Origin: Casp-Chloro-G3 sp002816715
GTDB taxonomy: Bacteria; Chloroflexota; Dehalococcoidia; Lucifugimonadales; UBA3495
Assembly: GCA_027623815.1 (NCBI GenBank)
Contig: JAQBUV010000001.1
Coordinates: forward strand, 1 to 64,000
DNA: 64,000 bases
Reading direction: 5' to 3'
A model generated the notes under the pieces. That model was not told the DNA's origin. It did no database searches and worked only from the letters and a program-made list of their open reading frames with translations. Position 1 is the stretch's first letter. Every line of letters begins with the position of its first letter. Of the stretch, positions 9,472 through 18,565 are shown piece after piece. A program made the position numbers and the translations under genes.

Positions 9472-9653
9472 GGAGGCAATCCTTTCTGTTTTGTTGTAAC
9501 TGATACCGCCGGTGAGGTTAGTGGGCACCAATTATATTGTACTCTATGATCTGTAACTGATCAGTCAAGTGCCCTGAAGGCACCTGGTTTCGTCTTCAAT
9601 AGCTCTGGCAGAGACAACAGCCGCTCCAGCGACGGTCTTCTGCCCAGCCCAGA

Positions 9654-10823
9654 TTAGCTCTCTGGGAATAGCAGCGTTCCGATGTTAGCATACGCCGCGT
9701 CGTTGGCCTGTCCCATGACCAGGCCCGCGCGGGCGTCTCGAAAGTACCTTTCGAACGGCAGGCGACCCGCGAATGCCGTTCCTCCAAACATTGTCATCAA
9801 ATCGGTCGTTACGCGCACGCCGACCTCTGAGCAGACAACTTTGGCCTGCAAGAGAGGGAGAATCGACGTTGCCCGTCCCGAGTCTGCCATCGCAGCCACT
9901 GAGTGTAGTAGGGCCCGCGCCGCCTCTATTTGGGCGCTCATCTCCGCCATACGGCGCTGATTTATGGGACTGTCCAGCCGGCGCGCGCCACTGGGGAAGC
10001 GCTTGTCGCCTTCAGCGCACGCGATCTCGAACGCCCCCGAAGCGATGCCGAGATAAGCCGCACCGTAAGTGAGAATTTGACAGGGGGCCATGTACTTGGT
10101 CATGACCGGCACGCTTTTATCCTCTAGTTCAATGCCCACCAAGTTTTCTTCAGGGACAACGCCGTTGAATATCATCGGTCTGCTGCTATTGCCCCGCATA
10201 CCCAGGCCATTCCACTCGCCAATAGTCTTCCACTCGACCTCGTCGTTCTTGAATATCAATAGTTCCGGCGGGCCCTCCGTTCTGCCGCCCTCAACGCGAC
10301 AGAACATGACGTAGTGAGTGGCATATCCCGCCGACGTCACGTAAGACTTGCGAACCTGGTCAATCTGAAAGCCCCCCTTTACTCGCGGCAAGGTTGAGAT
10401 CTGGCGCACCGGTGTCCAGTCGTCACCGGTCTGGCCGTGGGGCTCACCACCCGGTGCGGCAGCAAACACCTCGCCCCGCAGGAGCGGTTCGATGTAGCGT
10501 TTAAGCTGGTATTCAGTCGGAATTAGGCTGATCGCTTCAACTGCTTCAAGGTGCATCTTGTAACACATCGCCGTCGAAGGACACTTCTTCGATATTTCTT
10601 CAACAATAAGGCAGGTCGTAACCAGATCAAGTCCAAGGCCACCATACTGCTGAGGCACCCGCATCGACCACAGACCAGCCTCTCGCAGCGCGTTAAGCGA
10701 CTCTTGAGGGAACTCGGCATTATGGTCGTAATCTGCCGCTCGTGGGCCAATGTCACGATGAGCAATCTCGGCGGTTCGCTCTTTCCATTCCTGCTGGTCA
10801 TCCGTTAGTGGGAAGTAGTTCAT
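9654..10823 (-). CDS. Acyl-CoA dehydrogenase family protein
   Basis: A 389-residue protein with the three-domain acyl-CoA dehydrogenase fold: N-terminal LTDDQQEWKERTAEIA and LREAGLWSMRVPQQYGGLG, middle beta-domain with WNGLGMRGNSSRPM, and C-terminal helices with MFGGTAFAGRLPFERYFRDA. The usual C-terminal EGT-type catalytic Glu segment is replaced by VMGQANDAAYANIG, so this may not be a standard alpha,beta-dehydrogenase. It could be a flavin oxygenase or a dehydrogenase on an unusual substrate. ATG at 10823 follows AAAGGA. It sits head-to-tail with the downstream SMP-30 gene and just after the PEP mutase-like gene. Confidence 0.8.
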   Translation of the reverse strand: MNYFPLTDDQQEWKERTAEIAHRDIGPRAADYDHNAEFPQESLNALREAGLWSMRVPQQYGGLGLDLVTTCLIVEEISKKCPSTAMCYKMHLEAVEAISLIPTEYQLKRYIEPLLRGEVFAAAPGGEPHGQTGDDWTPVRQISTLPRVKGGFQIDQVRKSYVTSAGYATHYVMFCRVEGGRTEGPPELLIFKNDEVEWKTIGEWNGLGMRGNSSRPMIFNGVVPEENLVGIELEDKSVPVMTKYMAPCQILTYGAAYLGIASGAFEIACAEGDKRFPSGARRLDSPINQRRMAEMSAQIEAARALLHSVAAMADSGRATSILPLLQAKVVCSEVGVRVTTDLMTMFGGTAFAGRLPFERYFRDARAGLVMGQANDAAYANIGTLLFPES

Positions 10824-10880
10824 TGGTTTCCTTTAGTTTCCTTGTCTAACCAGTATTAACCGGCAATTACCCCTTATGTT

Positions 10881-11741
10881 CTAATTCAAGAACTCGCCGG
10901 TCCAGCGGTCGTAGTCCGCCTTGCGAGTAAGCTGGTCCATCAATTCCGCCGAGGCCACAGTCCCTCGCAAATCCGCCGGGGGCACGCCGTCGCGGAGCGC
11001 TTTCAGAGTATCGTAAATTCCTTTCGCCGCACCGGCCAGGGGCAAATGCCCCTGATGGGCCACACGGACACCATTGGCGGTCAGGAATTCGTCGTTCAGG
11101 TCGCCGTCGCCGCCGCCCATCAGTATGGGGAGTCGTACTGCGGCATGCAGCGCGGACACCCTTTCCCGGGTGACGCCTCCGGCCAGCCATAGCGCATCTA
11201 CACCAGCCTGCTCGTAGGCCTTGGCACGCCTCACTGTCCCGTCCACACCCTCAGTGCGCAGCCCGGCGGTGCGAGCCATAATCACCAGGCTAGGGTCCCG
11301 CCGTCCCGCCAGGGCAGCTTTCATCTTCCCCACCCCTTCCTCCAGGGAGATCAGCTCCTCTCCTTTGGCTTTGCCGAAACTCTGAGGTAGCACTGTGTCC
11401 TCAATGGTCAGACCGGCTAGCCCAGCGGTTTCCAGTTCCTCCACGGTGCGTTTCACGTTAAGAGCGTTACCGTAGCCGTGATCGGCGTCCACAATGAGGG
11501 GGATGTTGGCGGCCCGGCAGATGCGGCGGATCTGCTCGGCAAACTCGCTGAGGGTCAGCACCACCAGGTCCGGAGCGCCCAGCACCGTTGCCGAGGCGGT
11601 GGACCCAGCCATGAACGCCAACTCGAACCCCAGGTCCTCGGCGATGCGAACCGATAGGGGGTCAAACACCGATGCCGGGTGCACGCAATGGTCTCCTGCA
11701 AGGATTGCCCGGAAATTTTCCCGCCGTTGTGTCGGATTCAT
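10881..11741 (-). CDS. Isocitrate lyase/PEP mutase superfamily lyase (copy 1)
   Basis: A 286-residue TIM-barrel protein of the PEP mutase/isocitrate lyase superfamily. Seen are VHPASVFDPLSVRIAEDLG, the metal-binding IVDADHGYGNALNV, TIEDTVLPQSFG and IMARTAGLRTEG. The lyase Cys of KKCGH-type isocitrate lyases is absent, and the sequence looks like oxaloacetate decarboxylase or carboxyphosphonoenolpyruvate-type members. It probably cleaves or decarboxylates a 2-oxo or 2-hydroxy acid. The start at 11741 is fixed by AAAGGAG eight bases upstream. A paralog of the same length lies at 33419-34279. Confidence 0.8.
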   Translation of the reverse strand: MNPTQRRENFRAILAGDHCVHPASVFDPLSVRIAEDLGFELAFMAGSTASATVLGAPDLVVLTLSEFAEQIRRICRAANIPLIVDADHGYGNALNVKRTVEELETAGLAGLTIEDTVLPQSFGKAKGEELISLEEGVGKMKAALAGRRDPSLVIMARTAGLRTEGVDGTVRRAKAYEQAGVDALWLAGGVTRERVSALHAAVRLPILMGGGDGDLNDEFLTANGVRVAHQGHLPLAGAAKGIYDTLKALRDGVPPADLRGTVASAELMDQLTRKADYDRWTGEFLN

Positions 11742-12097
11742 GTCGCTCCTTTCCAACTTCAATATGTTGTCCTATTTAGCCAGGGGTCGCATTAACCCAA
11801 TCCCCGTTGCGCAGGGAACTAACCAGAGACCTGGCCCATCTTTGGTTTCCGGGTCAACAGCCGGATACAATTTCGTCTGACCAAGTACCGGCTCCCGGTC
11901 GTGCTGGGAGATATTTACTTCTCATTTGTCTAGGAGAGTTTCGATACTTCAGGGCAGGCGGTAGGTCGGGATTACGAGCAAATCTTAATCGCGACCGTTT
12001 GGTTTGTCTACCGTCATTGAGGAGAATAGTGTCATTTTAAGGAAGCCTACCGCCATTACTCTGCGCCCGATCTTCAATCTACTCTGGCAACTCGATC
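11742..12097. other. Gap with no recognisable gene
   Basis: This is the upstream region of the lyase gene and the 3' side of the CMD-like gene, both minus strand. It presumably holds the lyase promoter, but no convincing -35/-10 pair, hairpin or small gene was identified. Confidence 0.4.
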
Positions 12098-12652
12098 TTA
12101 TACCCGTTTCGGCAAAACCGGAGAGCCTGCCGCTGGCTTCATATCCGTGCCTAACAAGGTGCAGGCGATGAAAGAATAGTAGCCCATCAGCGCACCAAGG
12201 ACGATGGTATTGGCCTGGCCAAATTGCGCCATGGCCGCGTCAAAGGCCTCTTGGGATACCTGGTGGCCATCCATCAATTCCCGTCCGTAGCGCACGATCA
12301 CCGCCTCTTCTTTGGTGAGACCCTCCAGGCTACCCCGGTTGGCGATTATCTCCACCGCCTCGGGCCGCGCCCCGGCCCGCAATGCTGCGGCAGAATGGGA
12401 TGCCCAGACGTATTCGCAATCCCAGTGGCGGGCGGCGGTAATTATCGCCAGTTCAGTGTCATGATCGGAAAGATTGCCGCCGAAGCGCAACGCATCGCTG
12501 AGGGCGGTGGAACACTGGGCTACTACCGGTGCGTACATCATCATGGAATGAGGGCCGTTAATATTCCCTCTAGACTCAATGATGGCGTCAAAGGCGGTCA
12601 AAGCGTCCCCGCTTACTTGCTCTCTTTTGGTGATCGGCGTCAATCGCGGCAT
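12098..12652 (-). CDS. Carboxymuconolactone decarboxylase-like protein (AhpD fold)
   Basis: A 184-residue protein of the CMD/AhpD-like family. The core is ELAIITAARHWDCEYVWASHSAAALRAG, with one Cys and a His six residues later where true AhpD peroxidases have CxxC. Members are decarboxylases, peroxidase partners or of unknown role. The start at 12652 is chosen over 12712 because AGGAG precedes it by about eleven bases and the family normally starts MPRLTP. One of four CMD-like genes in the window. Confidence 0.8.
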   Translation of the reverse strand: MPRLTPITKREQVSGDALTAFDAIIESRGNINGPHSMMMYAPVVAQCSTALSDALRFGGNLSDHDTELAIITAARHWDCEYVWASHSAAALRAGARPEAVEIIANRGSLEGLTKEEAVIVRYGRELMDGHQVSQEAFDAAMAQFGQANTIVLGALMGYYSFIACTLLGTDMKPAAGSPVLPKRV

Positions 12653-13046
12653 AATTATCGCTCCTGCTGAAAGTCTTGGTATCCCGCGAGTATAGCAACC
12701 GGTACCGATCAACTACAACCGATCTGGAAGAGTCATAGGGCCTTTTCGGCTGCCCTAACCCACGCGCCTACCGCGCCTACCGCGCCTATTAAGGTATTAA
12801 CATCGAATTCGCTGTGATGAATAAAATGACGGCAAGTTTCGTGAGGCGGGAGTCGGCGTATTTGACGTCTTTGGGATTCGGATTTAAAGTGTCGAGGCAC
12901 ACCAGAATGTCGTATATTTCGCGGATTCCGCGGAAGCTGCTTGATCTGGCGATTCAAGGCTTACTGGGCGGACGGCGTCGCCAATTCAAGCGACAATTAC
13001 TTTCGGCAATGGTGATTAGTCGACATCAACAGGAAAGGAGTCCGAC
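12653..13046. other. Divergent intergenic region with a small tandem repeat
   Basis: This separates the divergent CMD-like and SDR genes, so promoters for both should lie here. A 9-base unit CGCGCCTAC is repeated three times at 12763-12789 (last copy ends in T). Short open frames are present but show no recognisable family. Confidence 0.45.
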
Positions 13047-13889
13047 ATGAACTCAAACCGAAGACCGGTCGCCGTCGTGGTGGGGGCGACATCCAAGTGG
13101 CAGTCAGATGGCCGCAATACCCAACTGGCGCACGGTAAGGTTCTCGACGATAGCGACCTCCCCGTCGGAGTGCGCTGGGGCGTAGGGGGCGCCATCGCCC
13201 AGAAGTTCGCACAGGAGGGCTTCTTTGTCGTGCTGACGACCCGTAGTGCCGCCAACGCATCTGCGCTGCAGAGTGCAATCGGAGAGCAGGGCGGCGAAAG
13301 CATGATCGTCGAGCTGGATCTGGTGTCTGAGGACTCCATTTCAAATGCGTTCTCCCAGATTCGAAACGAAGCTGGCGACCCGGAAGTCTTGGTCTACAAC
13401 GCGGGCTACCTGGAGGGGCGTGACCTTCCCCCAGAGAAAGAATTGCTGGAAAACATGCCGGTCGAAATTTTTGAAACCGCACAGCATATCGCTAGCCGTG
13501 GCCCGTTCCTGGTCGCCAAGGAGGTGTTGCCGGCCATGCGCGAGCGCGGCGAGGGCTCCTTCCTAATTTCTAATAACTCGTCGTCCCTGCGCGGACGAAA
13601 GCGACAGACCGGACAATCGCTGTACTATCCAAGAGTGATGATGCGCACGCTGGCGCAGGTGCTAACGGAGGAATATTCCGAGTACGGCGTGCACGTAGCC
13701 AATGTCGTGATCGACGGCACCATTGACTCTCCAGGCACCCGAGCCACGCCGAGAGCCCAGCAGCATCCTGAACTGGTGATCAACCCGGTTAAGATCGCCG
13801 ATGCGTTTTATTATCTGCACACCCAGGACAAATCGTGTTGGACGCACGAACTCCAACTGACTCCGTATCCGTCCAAGCCGAGCTATTAA
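13047..13889 (+). CDS. Divergent short-chain dehydrogenase-like protein
   Basis: A 280-residue Rossmann protein of the SDR superfamily with two oddities. The glycine-rich loop is split: VAVVVGAT is separated from GVGGAIAQKFAQEG by about 27 extra residues. The catalytic tetrad is incomplete: after the conserved SNNSSSLRGRKR stretch the usual YxxxK reads LYYPRVMMR, with no Lys in the expected place. The DL (ELDLVS) and NAG (VYNAGYLEG) motifs are intact. It may bind nucleotide in an altered way, or use another base. Start ATG 13047 has AAAGGAG. A miniature repeat and an MmgE/PrpD gene follow. Confidence 0.75.
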   Translation: MNSNRRPVAVVVGATSKWQSDGRNTQLAHGKVLDDSDLPVGVRWGVGGAIAQKFAQEGFFVVLTTRSAANASALQSAIGEQGGESMIVELDLVSEDSISNAFSQIRNEAGDPEVLVYNAGYLEGRDLPPEKELLENMPVEIFETAQHIASRGPFLVAKEVLPAMRERGEGSFLISNNSSSLRGRKRQTGQSLYYPRVMMRTLAQVLTEEYSEYGVHVANVVIDGTIDSPGTRATPRAQQHPELVINPVKIADAFYYLHTQDKSCWTHELQLTPYPSKPSY

Positions 13890-13917
13890 GGTTAGGGCCG
13901 ACATCTGGCGATATTCT

Positions 13918-14061
13918 GGTAGTGATTCAGTTTGATTCTCGTCATTTCGGAGCAAGCCGGAATCCACTAGAGCGTATCAACCACCCTCGTATCTGGACAC
14001 CGGCCTTCGCGGGTGTGACGAATAGAGGCTCAATCCCGAACCAACAAACTGAACCACTACC
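13918..14061 (+). mobile_element. Miniature inverted-repeat element, copy A (144 bp)
   Basis: The left end GGTAGTGATTCAGTTTG (13918-13934) and right end CAAACTGAACCACTACC (14045-14061) are inverted copies matching at 16 of 17 positions. Inside lies a second inverted pair, CGTCATTTCGG.GCAAGCCGG against CCGGCCTTCGC.TGTGACGA. It has no coding capacity. Related copies lie at 18931-19073 (reverse), 25072-25216 and, as a half, 35468-35513. Copy A sits directly in front of the MmgE/PrpD ribosome binding site. Confidence 0.75.
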
Positions 14062-14080
14062 GATAATAAAGGAGTGTGCC

Positions 14081-15430
14081 GTGTCTATTGCACGTGATCT
14101 GGCAACTTTTCTCACGCGGGTTTCTTACGCCGATATCCCGCCGCAGGCCCTTGAACATGCAGCGATGTTGATTTCCAGCACGTTGGCCAGCGCCGCAGGT
14201 GGCTCCGGAATTGCTTCCGCATCGATCATTCGCGAGCTCGCCAAGGATCGCGGCGGAAAACCTGAGGCATCAATCTGGTTTGACTCCGGCGCCAAGTTGC
14301 CGGTAGGCGACGCGGCCCAGGTCAACGCCGTCATGAGCGACGCCGCTGCCTCCGATGACAGCGACCTGCGTAATATTGTCCATGCCGGAACCCAACTCGT
14401 CTCCACATCCCTCGCCATTGCGGAGCGAACCGGGGCCAGTGGCCAGGAGGTTTTGGCGGCCATTGTCCTCGGCTATGAGGCTTTGGGGCGAATCGGGGAA
14501 GCGATTACACCTACTTTCCAAACCCGGGGTTTTCATGGATGTCTTGTCGCCATCTTTGGCGCCGCCGTTGCTGCTGCGCGGCTGTTGCGGCTTGACGAGG
14601 TTCAAATGGCTCAGGCCATTGCTCTTTCCGCGACCTCGATAGGTGGGCTTCGGGATGCGGCCGACACCAGTGTGGCCCGCGAGTATCACGCCGGGCTAGC
14701 GGCAATGTTGGGGATACAAGCCGCCCTTGCCGCCCAGCGGGGATATCTGGCCGAAGAACGCATCTTCGAAACCCAACGGGGATTTTTGGCGGTATACGGC
14801 GACACCGACGGATCGAGCGTGACTCACGGTCTGGGAGATGAATGGGATATCATCACGGACATGGCTATCAAGCTGGTTCCGGGCGGGCATCCCTCCCATT
14901 CTCTGGCCGAGGCCGCCGCCAATGCGGCCCGGGCTGGCCGGGTCACGCCGGATGAAGTCGAGACCATTACGCTGTCACGACCGGGTGTCACAAAGCTTAC
15001 GGGTCCCATCCACCCCGCCGACCTGATCGACATGGCGCATAGTCCCGCCTACTTCCTGGCCGCCGGCGTAGCCGACCACGAATTCTCCTGGGTGCACGCG
15101 ACCGAGGCCAAGATCACGGATCCGGTCATTCATCAACTCATCGACAAAGTCCTGGTCGGTGCGCCGCCAACCCAACATGTGGAGCAGTACAAGCAGGGCG
15201 CTACCGTGACAATTAAGACCAAAGACGGCCGGACCTTCTCCAGTACCGTCTTTGCGCCGAAGGGGGCGGGCACCCTTGGGATCGACTGGGCCGACGTCGA
15301 AGCCAAGTATCGTACGCTGGTTCCACACGCTCAGGTGAGCGACCAACGAGTTGAAGCTAGCCTTCAGGTGATCCACGACTTTGGCAAAGTTAAACATGTC
15401 TCCGAACTGATCAACCTGCTGCGCACTTAG
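14081..15430 (+). CDS. MmgE/PrpD family protein
   Basis: A 449-residue protein of the MmgE/PrpD family, which includes 2-methylcitrate dehydratase, cis-aconitate decarboxylase and uncharacterised dehydratase-like enzymes. Diagnostic stretches are the helical N-terminus (FLTRVSYADIPPQALEHA), GYEALGRIGEAI, FHGCLVAIFGAA and KLVPGGHPSHSLAEAA. The substrate is unknown. The start is GTG at 14081, set by AAAGGAG at 14068-14074; the longer open frame upstream crosses the miniature repeat and is not coding. Confidence 0.85.
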   Translation: MSIARDLATFLTRVSYADIPPQALEHAAMLISSTLASAAGGSGIASASIIRELAKDRGGKPEASIWFDSGAKLPVGDAAQVNAVMSDAAASDDSDLRNIVHAGTQLVSTSLAIAERTGASGQEVLAAIVLGYEALGRIGEAITPTFQTRGFHGCLVAIFGAAVAAARLLRLDEVQMAQAIALSATSIGGLRDAADTSVAREYHAGLAAMLGIQAALAAQRGYLAEERIFETQRGFLAVYGDTDGSSVTHGLGDEWDIITDMAIKLVPGGHPSHSLAEAAANAARAGRVTPDEVETITLSRPGVTKLTGPIHPADLIDMAHSPAYFLAAGVADHEFSWVHATEAKITDPVIHQLIDKVLVGAPPTQHVEQYKQGATVTIKTKDGRTFSSTVFAPKGAGTLGIDWADVEAKYRTLVPHAQVSDQRVEASLQVIHDFGKVKHVSELINLLRT

Positions 15431-15455
15431 GTAGTCGAGTCGTTCAGTCAACACT

Positions 15456-15483
15456 GTGGTCGTCACTACGTGGTCGTCACTAC
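15456..15483. repeat. 14-bp tandem duplication
   Basis: GTGGTCGTCACTAC occurs twice back to back just downstream of the MmgE/PrpD stop. Function unknown; probably a slippage product. Confidence 0.7.
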
Positions 15484-15584
15484 GTTGAGAAACTCCTTGA
15501 AATAAAATATATGTGTCAGCAGCCCCTTGCTGATGATAGCACGTATGTCCTAATATGTTGGCACTATCTTTTTTGGAGGGGCGA

Positions 15585-15842
15585 ATGTCAGAGCTAAGTC
15601 CGGAGGATCGTTACCAGCTACGGAAGCTACAGATGGATGTCGATAAGAAGGGACTGGAAGTTCAGAAATCTCAGCAGGACTTGGACCGGTTGGTGCTGGA
15701 GTTGGAGCACAAATACGGCCTGCTAGGTGGGGACGGTACTATTGATCCTAAGAGTGGAACTATCAATGGCTTTTCTCCAGTTCGTAATGGGAAAAGTCGC
15801 CCCGAACATTTGTCGAGCGTCCTGGTGGAAGAAGCTGCCTAG
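15585..15842 (+). CDS. Small coiled-coil protein of unknown function
   Basis: An 85-residue protein starting at ATG 15585 with GGAGGGG seven bases upstream. Residues 1-45 are charged and helical (DRYQLRKLQMDVDKKG, QQDLDRLVLELEHKYG) and probably form a coiled coil; the rest is Gly/Ser-rich and likely flexible. No Cys or recognisable domain. The strong ribosome binding site argues that it is real. Family not recognised. Confidence 0.6.
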   Translation: MSELSPEDRYQLRKLQMDVDKKGLEVQKSQQDLDRLVLELEHKYGLLGGDGTIDPKSGTINGFSPVRNGKSRPEHLSSVLVEEAA

Positions 15843-16238
15843 TATTGTCTGGGCTAGACTAAATACTGCGTCGATCGTGTTTTAGTTGCTGGCATCGTCT
15901 CCCGCAAGGGGAGCGGAATGACGTGAAGGGTATCACGCTAATCCCAGTCTTTTTCCATCAAGGGAGAAGGAGTCTAGCCAGCCCATTGGAACAACTTGTA
16001 ACAACTGTCAATCCTGGTTTGACACGATCCTAGAGGCTATTTGCCCCGGAAGGTACTTGATGTGGTGCTAGGTGTATTGAATTTATGGAGCCTGGGCTAG
16101 TTCTCCAACAAGAACATTGCTATTCGGGCAATCCCAATTTGCAGCTATCAGATTGAGGGCTTAGAATAGGGCCATCTTACGGGCCGAGCGGAGTGTCAGA
16201 TTTCGTAATTAGCCCGACGGGAGGAGGACCTTTTCTAC
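15843..16238. other. Gap with a weak hairpin, no gene
   Basis: No coding sequence recognised. CTTTTTCCATCAAGGGAGAAGG (two short arms around ATCAA, about 15954-15972) resembles the hairpin repeat at 40321-40402 and may be a degenerate copy. The last bases carry GGAGGAGG for the next gene. Confidence 0.4.
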
Positions 16239-17288
16239 ATGAAGTTTGCCCTCTTTATTCTCCCTTCCTGGCCGGAACAGGAAACCAAGCATCAGAGCCG
16301 CGCCTTTGGTGAGGCTGTCGAGCAGATTCAGTACGCCGAGGAATTGGGCTTCGACTCGGTGTGGCTGGCCGAGCACCACTTCACCCGCTTTGGAGTTTGT
16401 CCCCTGTCCCTCCCCTTCGCGCATTTTGTCGCCGCCAAGACCTCTAAGATTCGCATCGGCACCGGCGTAACCGTGGTCAATTTCCATGACCCTATATTCC
16501 TGGCGGAAGAGGCTGCGATGCTGGACGTACTCTCCGGTGGTCGACTGGACTTCGGCATAGGTCGGGGACAGGTGGTTTACGAGTACAACAACTTCAAAGT
16601 GGACTACGAGACCCGCACCCAGCGTTTCGAGGAGATACTGGACGTCATACTGGGCCTTTGGTCCACCCCTGGGTTTAGCTATGACGGCGAGTTCTACCAG
16701 ATTAAAGACATGACCATCGCCCCCACGCCCCTACAGCAGCCCCATCCGCCGGTGTACCTGGCGGTGTCCCGCAGCGCGGCCAGCGTGGATGTGGCCATCT
16801 CCCGCGACCTGCCCATCCTCACCGGTGCCAACACCCCCGACGACGACGTCCTGGGCATCAGATCCCTGTACTACGAGGGGTGCGCCGCCGCGGGGAAAGC
16901 ACCCCTGGCCGACCAGATGCCCTTCTTCCGTCTGGGCTACGTGGCCGAGGACGAAAAGCACGCACGGGAAGACCCTCGCGAGGCGCTGACCTGGGTTAGA
17001 GACCTGAATGGCCTGCGGCGCACCCTCACCGGCGGCAGCGAGATTAACATGGACCTGGACCACTGGCGCAAAACCCGCACCGAGCATCCGCCTAGCTATG
17101 AGGCCCAGTTGAAAGACACCGCCTATTTCGGCACGCCAGACCAAATGACCGAGCGGTTGCGTTGGCTGCAGAAAGAGCACGACGTGCAGTATTTCGGGGC
17201 CAGCATGGCCTTCGGTAGCCTGGAGCACGAGAAGGTGCTGCGCTCCATGGAACTATTCGCCAAAGAGGTTATGCCCAAATTTCGGTAG
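16239..17288 (+). CDS. Luciferase-like (LLM class) flavin oxidoreductase
   Basis: A 349-residue TIM-barrel protein of the bacterial luciferase-like family. Typical stretches are YAEELGFDSVWLAEHHF, IRIGTGVTVVNFHDPIFLAE, LDVLSGGRLDFGIGRGQ and HPPVYLAVSRSAAS. Members use FMNH2 or F420H2 to oxidise or reduce organic substrates. The AEHHF form with an LDFGIGRG loop is closest to FMN-type monooxygenases. GGAGGAGG precedes the ATG by about twelve bases. A second LLM gene follows after 150 bases, perhaps co-transcribed. Confidence 0.85.
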   Translation: MKFALFILPSWPEQETKHQSRAFGEAVEQIQYAEELGFDSVWLAEHHFTRFGVCPLSLPFAHFVAAKTSKIRIGTGVTVVNFHDPIFLAEEAAMLDVLSGGRLDFGIGRGQVVYEYNNFKVDYETRTQRFEEILDVILGLWSTPGFSYDGEFYQIKDMTIAPTPLQQPHPPVYLAVSRSAASVDVAISRDLPILTGANTPDDDVLGIRSLYYEGCAAAGKAPLADQMPFFRLGYVAEDEKHAREDPREALTWVRDLNGLRRTLTGGSEINMDLDHWRKTRTEHPPSYEAQLKDTAYFGTPDQMTERLRWLQKEHDVQYFGASMAFGSLEHEKVLRSMELFAKEVMPKFR

Positions 17289-17441
17289 GCAAGTTTTTTT
17301 CAGCAAGTAGACCCACGCTTGAAATCGACGGTAATTACGATGGTAATTACGCTAGTACGGTGGGTCGATCACGTCTAATTGCCCTCAGCTAACAAAGAGT
17401 GACCCAGACCGGAGCATCTGCTCACACTTATGGAGAATAAG

Positions 17442-18479
17442 ATGGCCATCCAAATCGATCTACGAGTCCCTCCCTGCGCGCCAGTACCCGAGGTCGGCAA
17501 ATTCGCCGCGTTGTGTGAAACGGCCGGCTTTGACGGGGTGGGCATACTGGATTCACAGATGCTGGAGCGGGACGTTTTCGTGAGCATGGCGGCGGCAGCT
17601 CAGGCCACTTCCAGCATCAGGGTATCCTCGGCCGTGCTCAACCCGGTGACCCGGCATCTGTCGGTCATCGCTTCGGCAATGAAAACGGTGGCGGAACTGG
17701 CTCCGGGGCGGGCGGAATTCTGGATCGGCCGGGGGTTCAGTTCGGTGCAAACGGTTGGAATACCACCAGCGACGGTCAGGCAGATGCGCGATGGCGTCCT
17801 GACCCTGAGGAGTCTACTGTCTGGTCAGAACATGGCATTTGGCGTTGCGACCAGCCGAATGCGGCATGGTGACGCCCAAGTACCGCGAATAATAATTGCC
17901 GCCCACGGCCCCCGGACCATTGAAGTGGCGGGTGAGGTCGCCGACGGCGTGCTGCTACAAGTAGGACTCCACCCAGGGTCGGTGGCTTTGGCCCGTCAGC
18001 ACCTGGAGGCAGGGGCAAAACGGGCTGGCCGCGATCCTGATGAACTGGAAATTATTCTCTGCGCTACCACGATTATCATGGACGATCAGCAGGAAGCCAG
18101 GGAGGTGGCGCGCCCTTTATGCGTCCAGAGACTGGTGGAGCAGAGCCACGCTCCCTACCTTCAGGCTTCGGGAATCGACACGGCTGATCTGGAGATTCCA
18201 GTCAAAGAATTGAGCGAATTGTATCCCGACATTCCCCACGCCGAGGACTGGGAGCGGGCCAAGCAGTTGTGTGCTTTCTTGCCCGATGATATTTTGGCCA
18301 AGATGTGCGATGCCATCGGCCTGATCGGAACACCTGAATACTGCGCGCAGCGAATTCGCCAGGCCGAAGCAAACGGGATAGGCCACCTCTACCTGATGAC
18401 CAGCGAGAGCTACCAATTTCCGCATCGGGAGTTGGCTGCCTTTCGAGATCAGATTTTTCCGGCGCTGAGATCAGCCTGA
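17442..18479 (+). CDS. Luciferase-like, F420-type oxidoreductase
   Basis: A 345-residue LLM-family protein of the Mer/F420-dependent branch. Visible are FAALCETAGFDGVGILDSQM, IRVSSAVLNPVTRHLSVIA, APGRAEFWIGRGFSS, IIIAAHGPRTIEVAGEVADG and a C-terminal IGTPEYCAQRIRQAEANG. It probably reduces or dehydrogenates a substrate with the deazaflavin F420, consistent with the Ddn-like protein at 25849. ATG 17442 is preferred over ATG 17430 because GGAG sits eight bases before it. Confidence 0.8.
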   Translation: MAIQIDLRVPPCAPVPEVGKFAALCETAGFDGVGILDSQMLERDVFVSMAAAAQATSSIRVSSAVLNPVTRHLSVIASAMKTVAELAPGRAEFWIGRGFSSVQTVGIPPATVRQMRDGVLTLRSLLSGQNMAFGVATSRMRHGDAQVPRIIIAAHGPRTIEVAGEVADGVLLQVGLHPGSVALARQHLEAGAKRAGRDPDELEIILCATTIIMDDQQEAREVARPLCVQRLVEQSHAPYLQASGIDTADLEIPVKELSELYPDIPHAEDWERAKQLCAFLPDDILAKMCDAIGLIGTPEYCAQRIRQAEANGIGHLYLMTSESYQFPHRELAAFRDQIFPALRSA

Positions 18480-18502
18480 CCAAAAAGTTTATCCTCTAGA
18501 CA

Positions 18503-18531
18503 GCGCCCCGGATTGTCATGCTCCGGGGCGC
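18503..18531 (+). terminator. Terminator-like hairpin after the LLM gene
   Basis: GCGCCCCGGA and TCCGGGGCGC form a perfect 10-bp stem around a 9-base loop, 24 bases after the LLM stop. No T-run follows, so it may be a transcript end stabiliser rather than a strong intrinsic terminator. Confidence 0.6.
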
Positions 18532-18565
18532 TTAGAATTCTATCAGAGGTCGAAACCTGAGTTGG

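Noticed and set aside
13835..14080. Long N-terminal extension of the MmgE/PrpD frame
   Set aside because: It crosses the miniature inverted-repeat element and lacks a ribosome binding site; GTG 14081 with AAAGGAG is the proper start.
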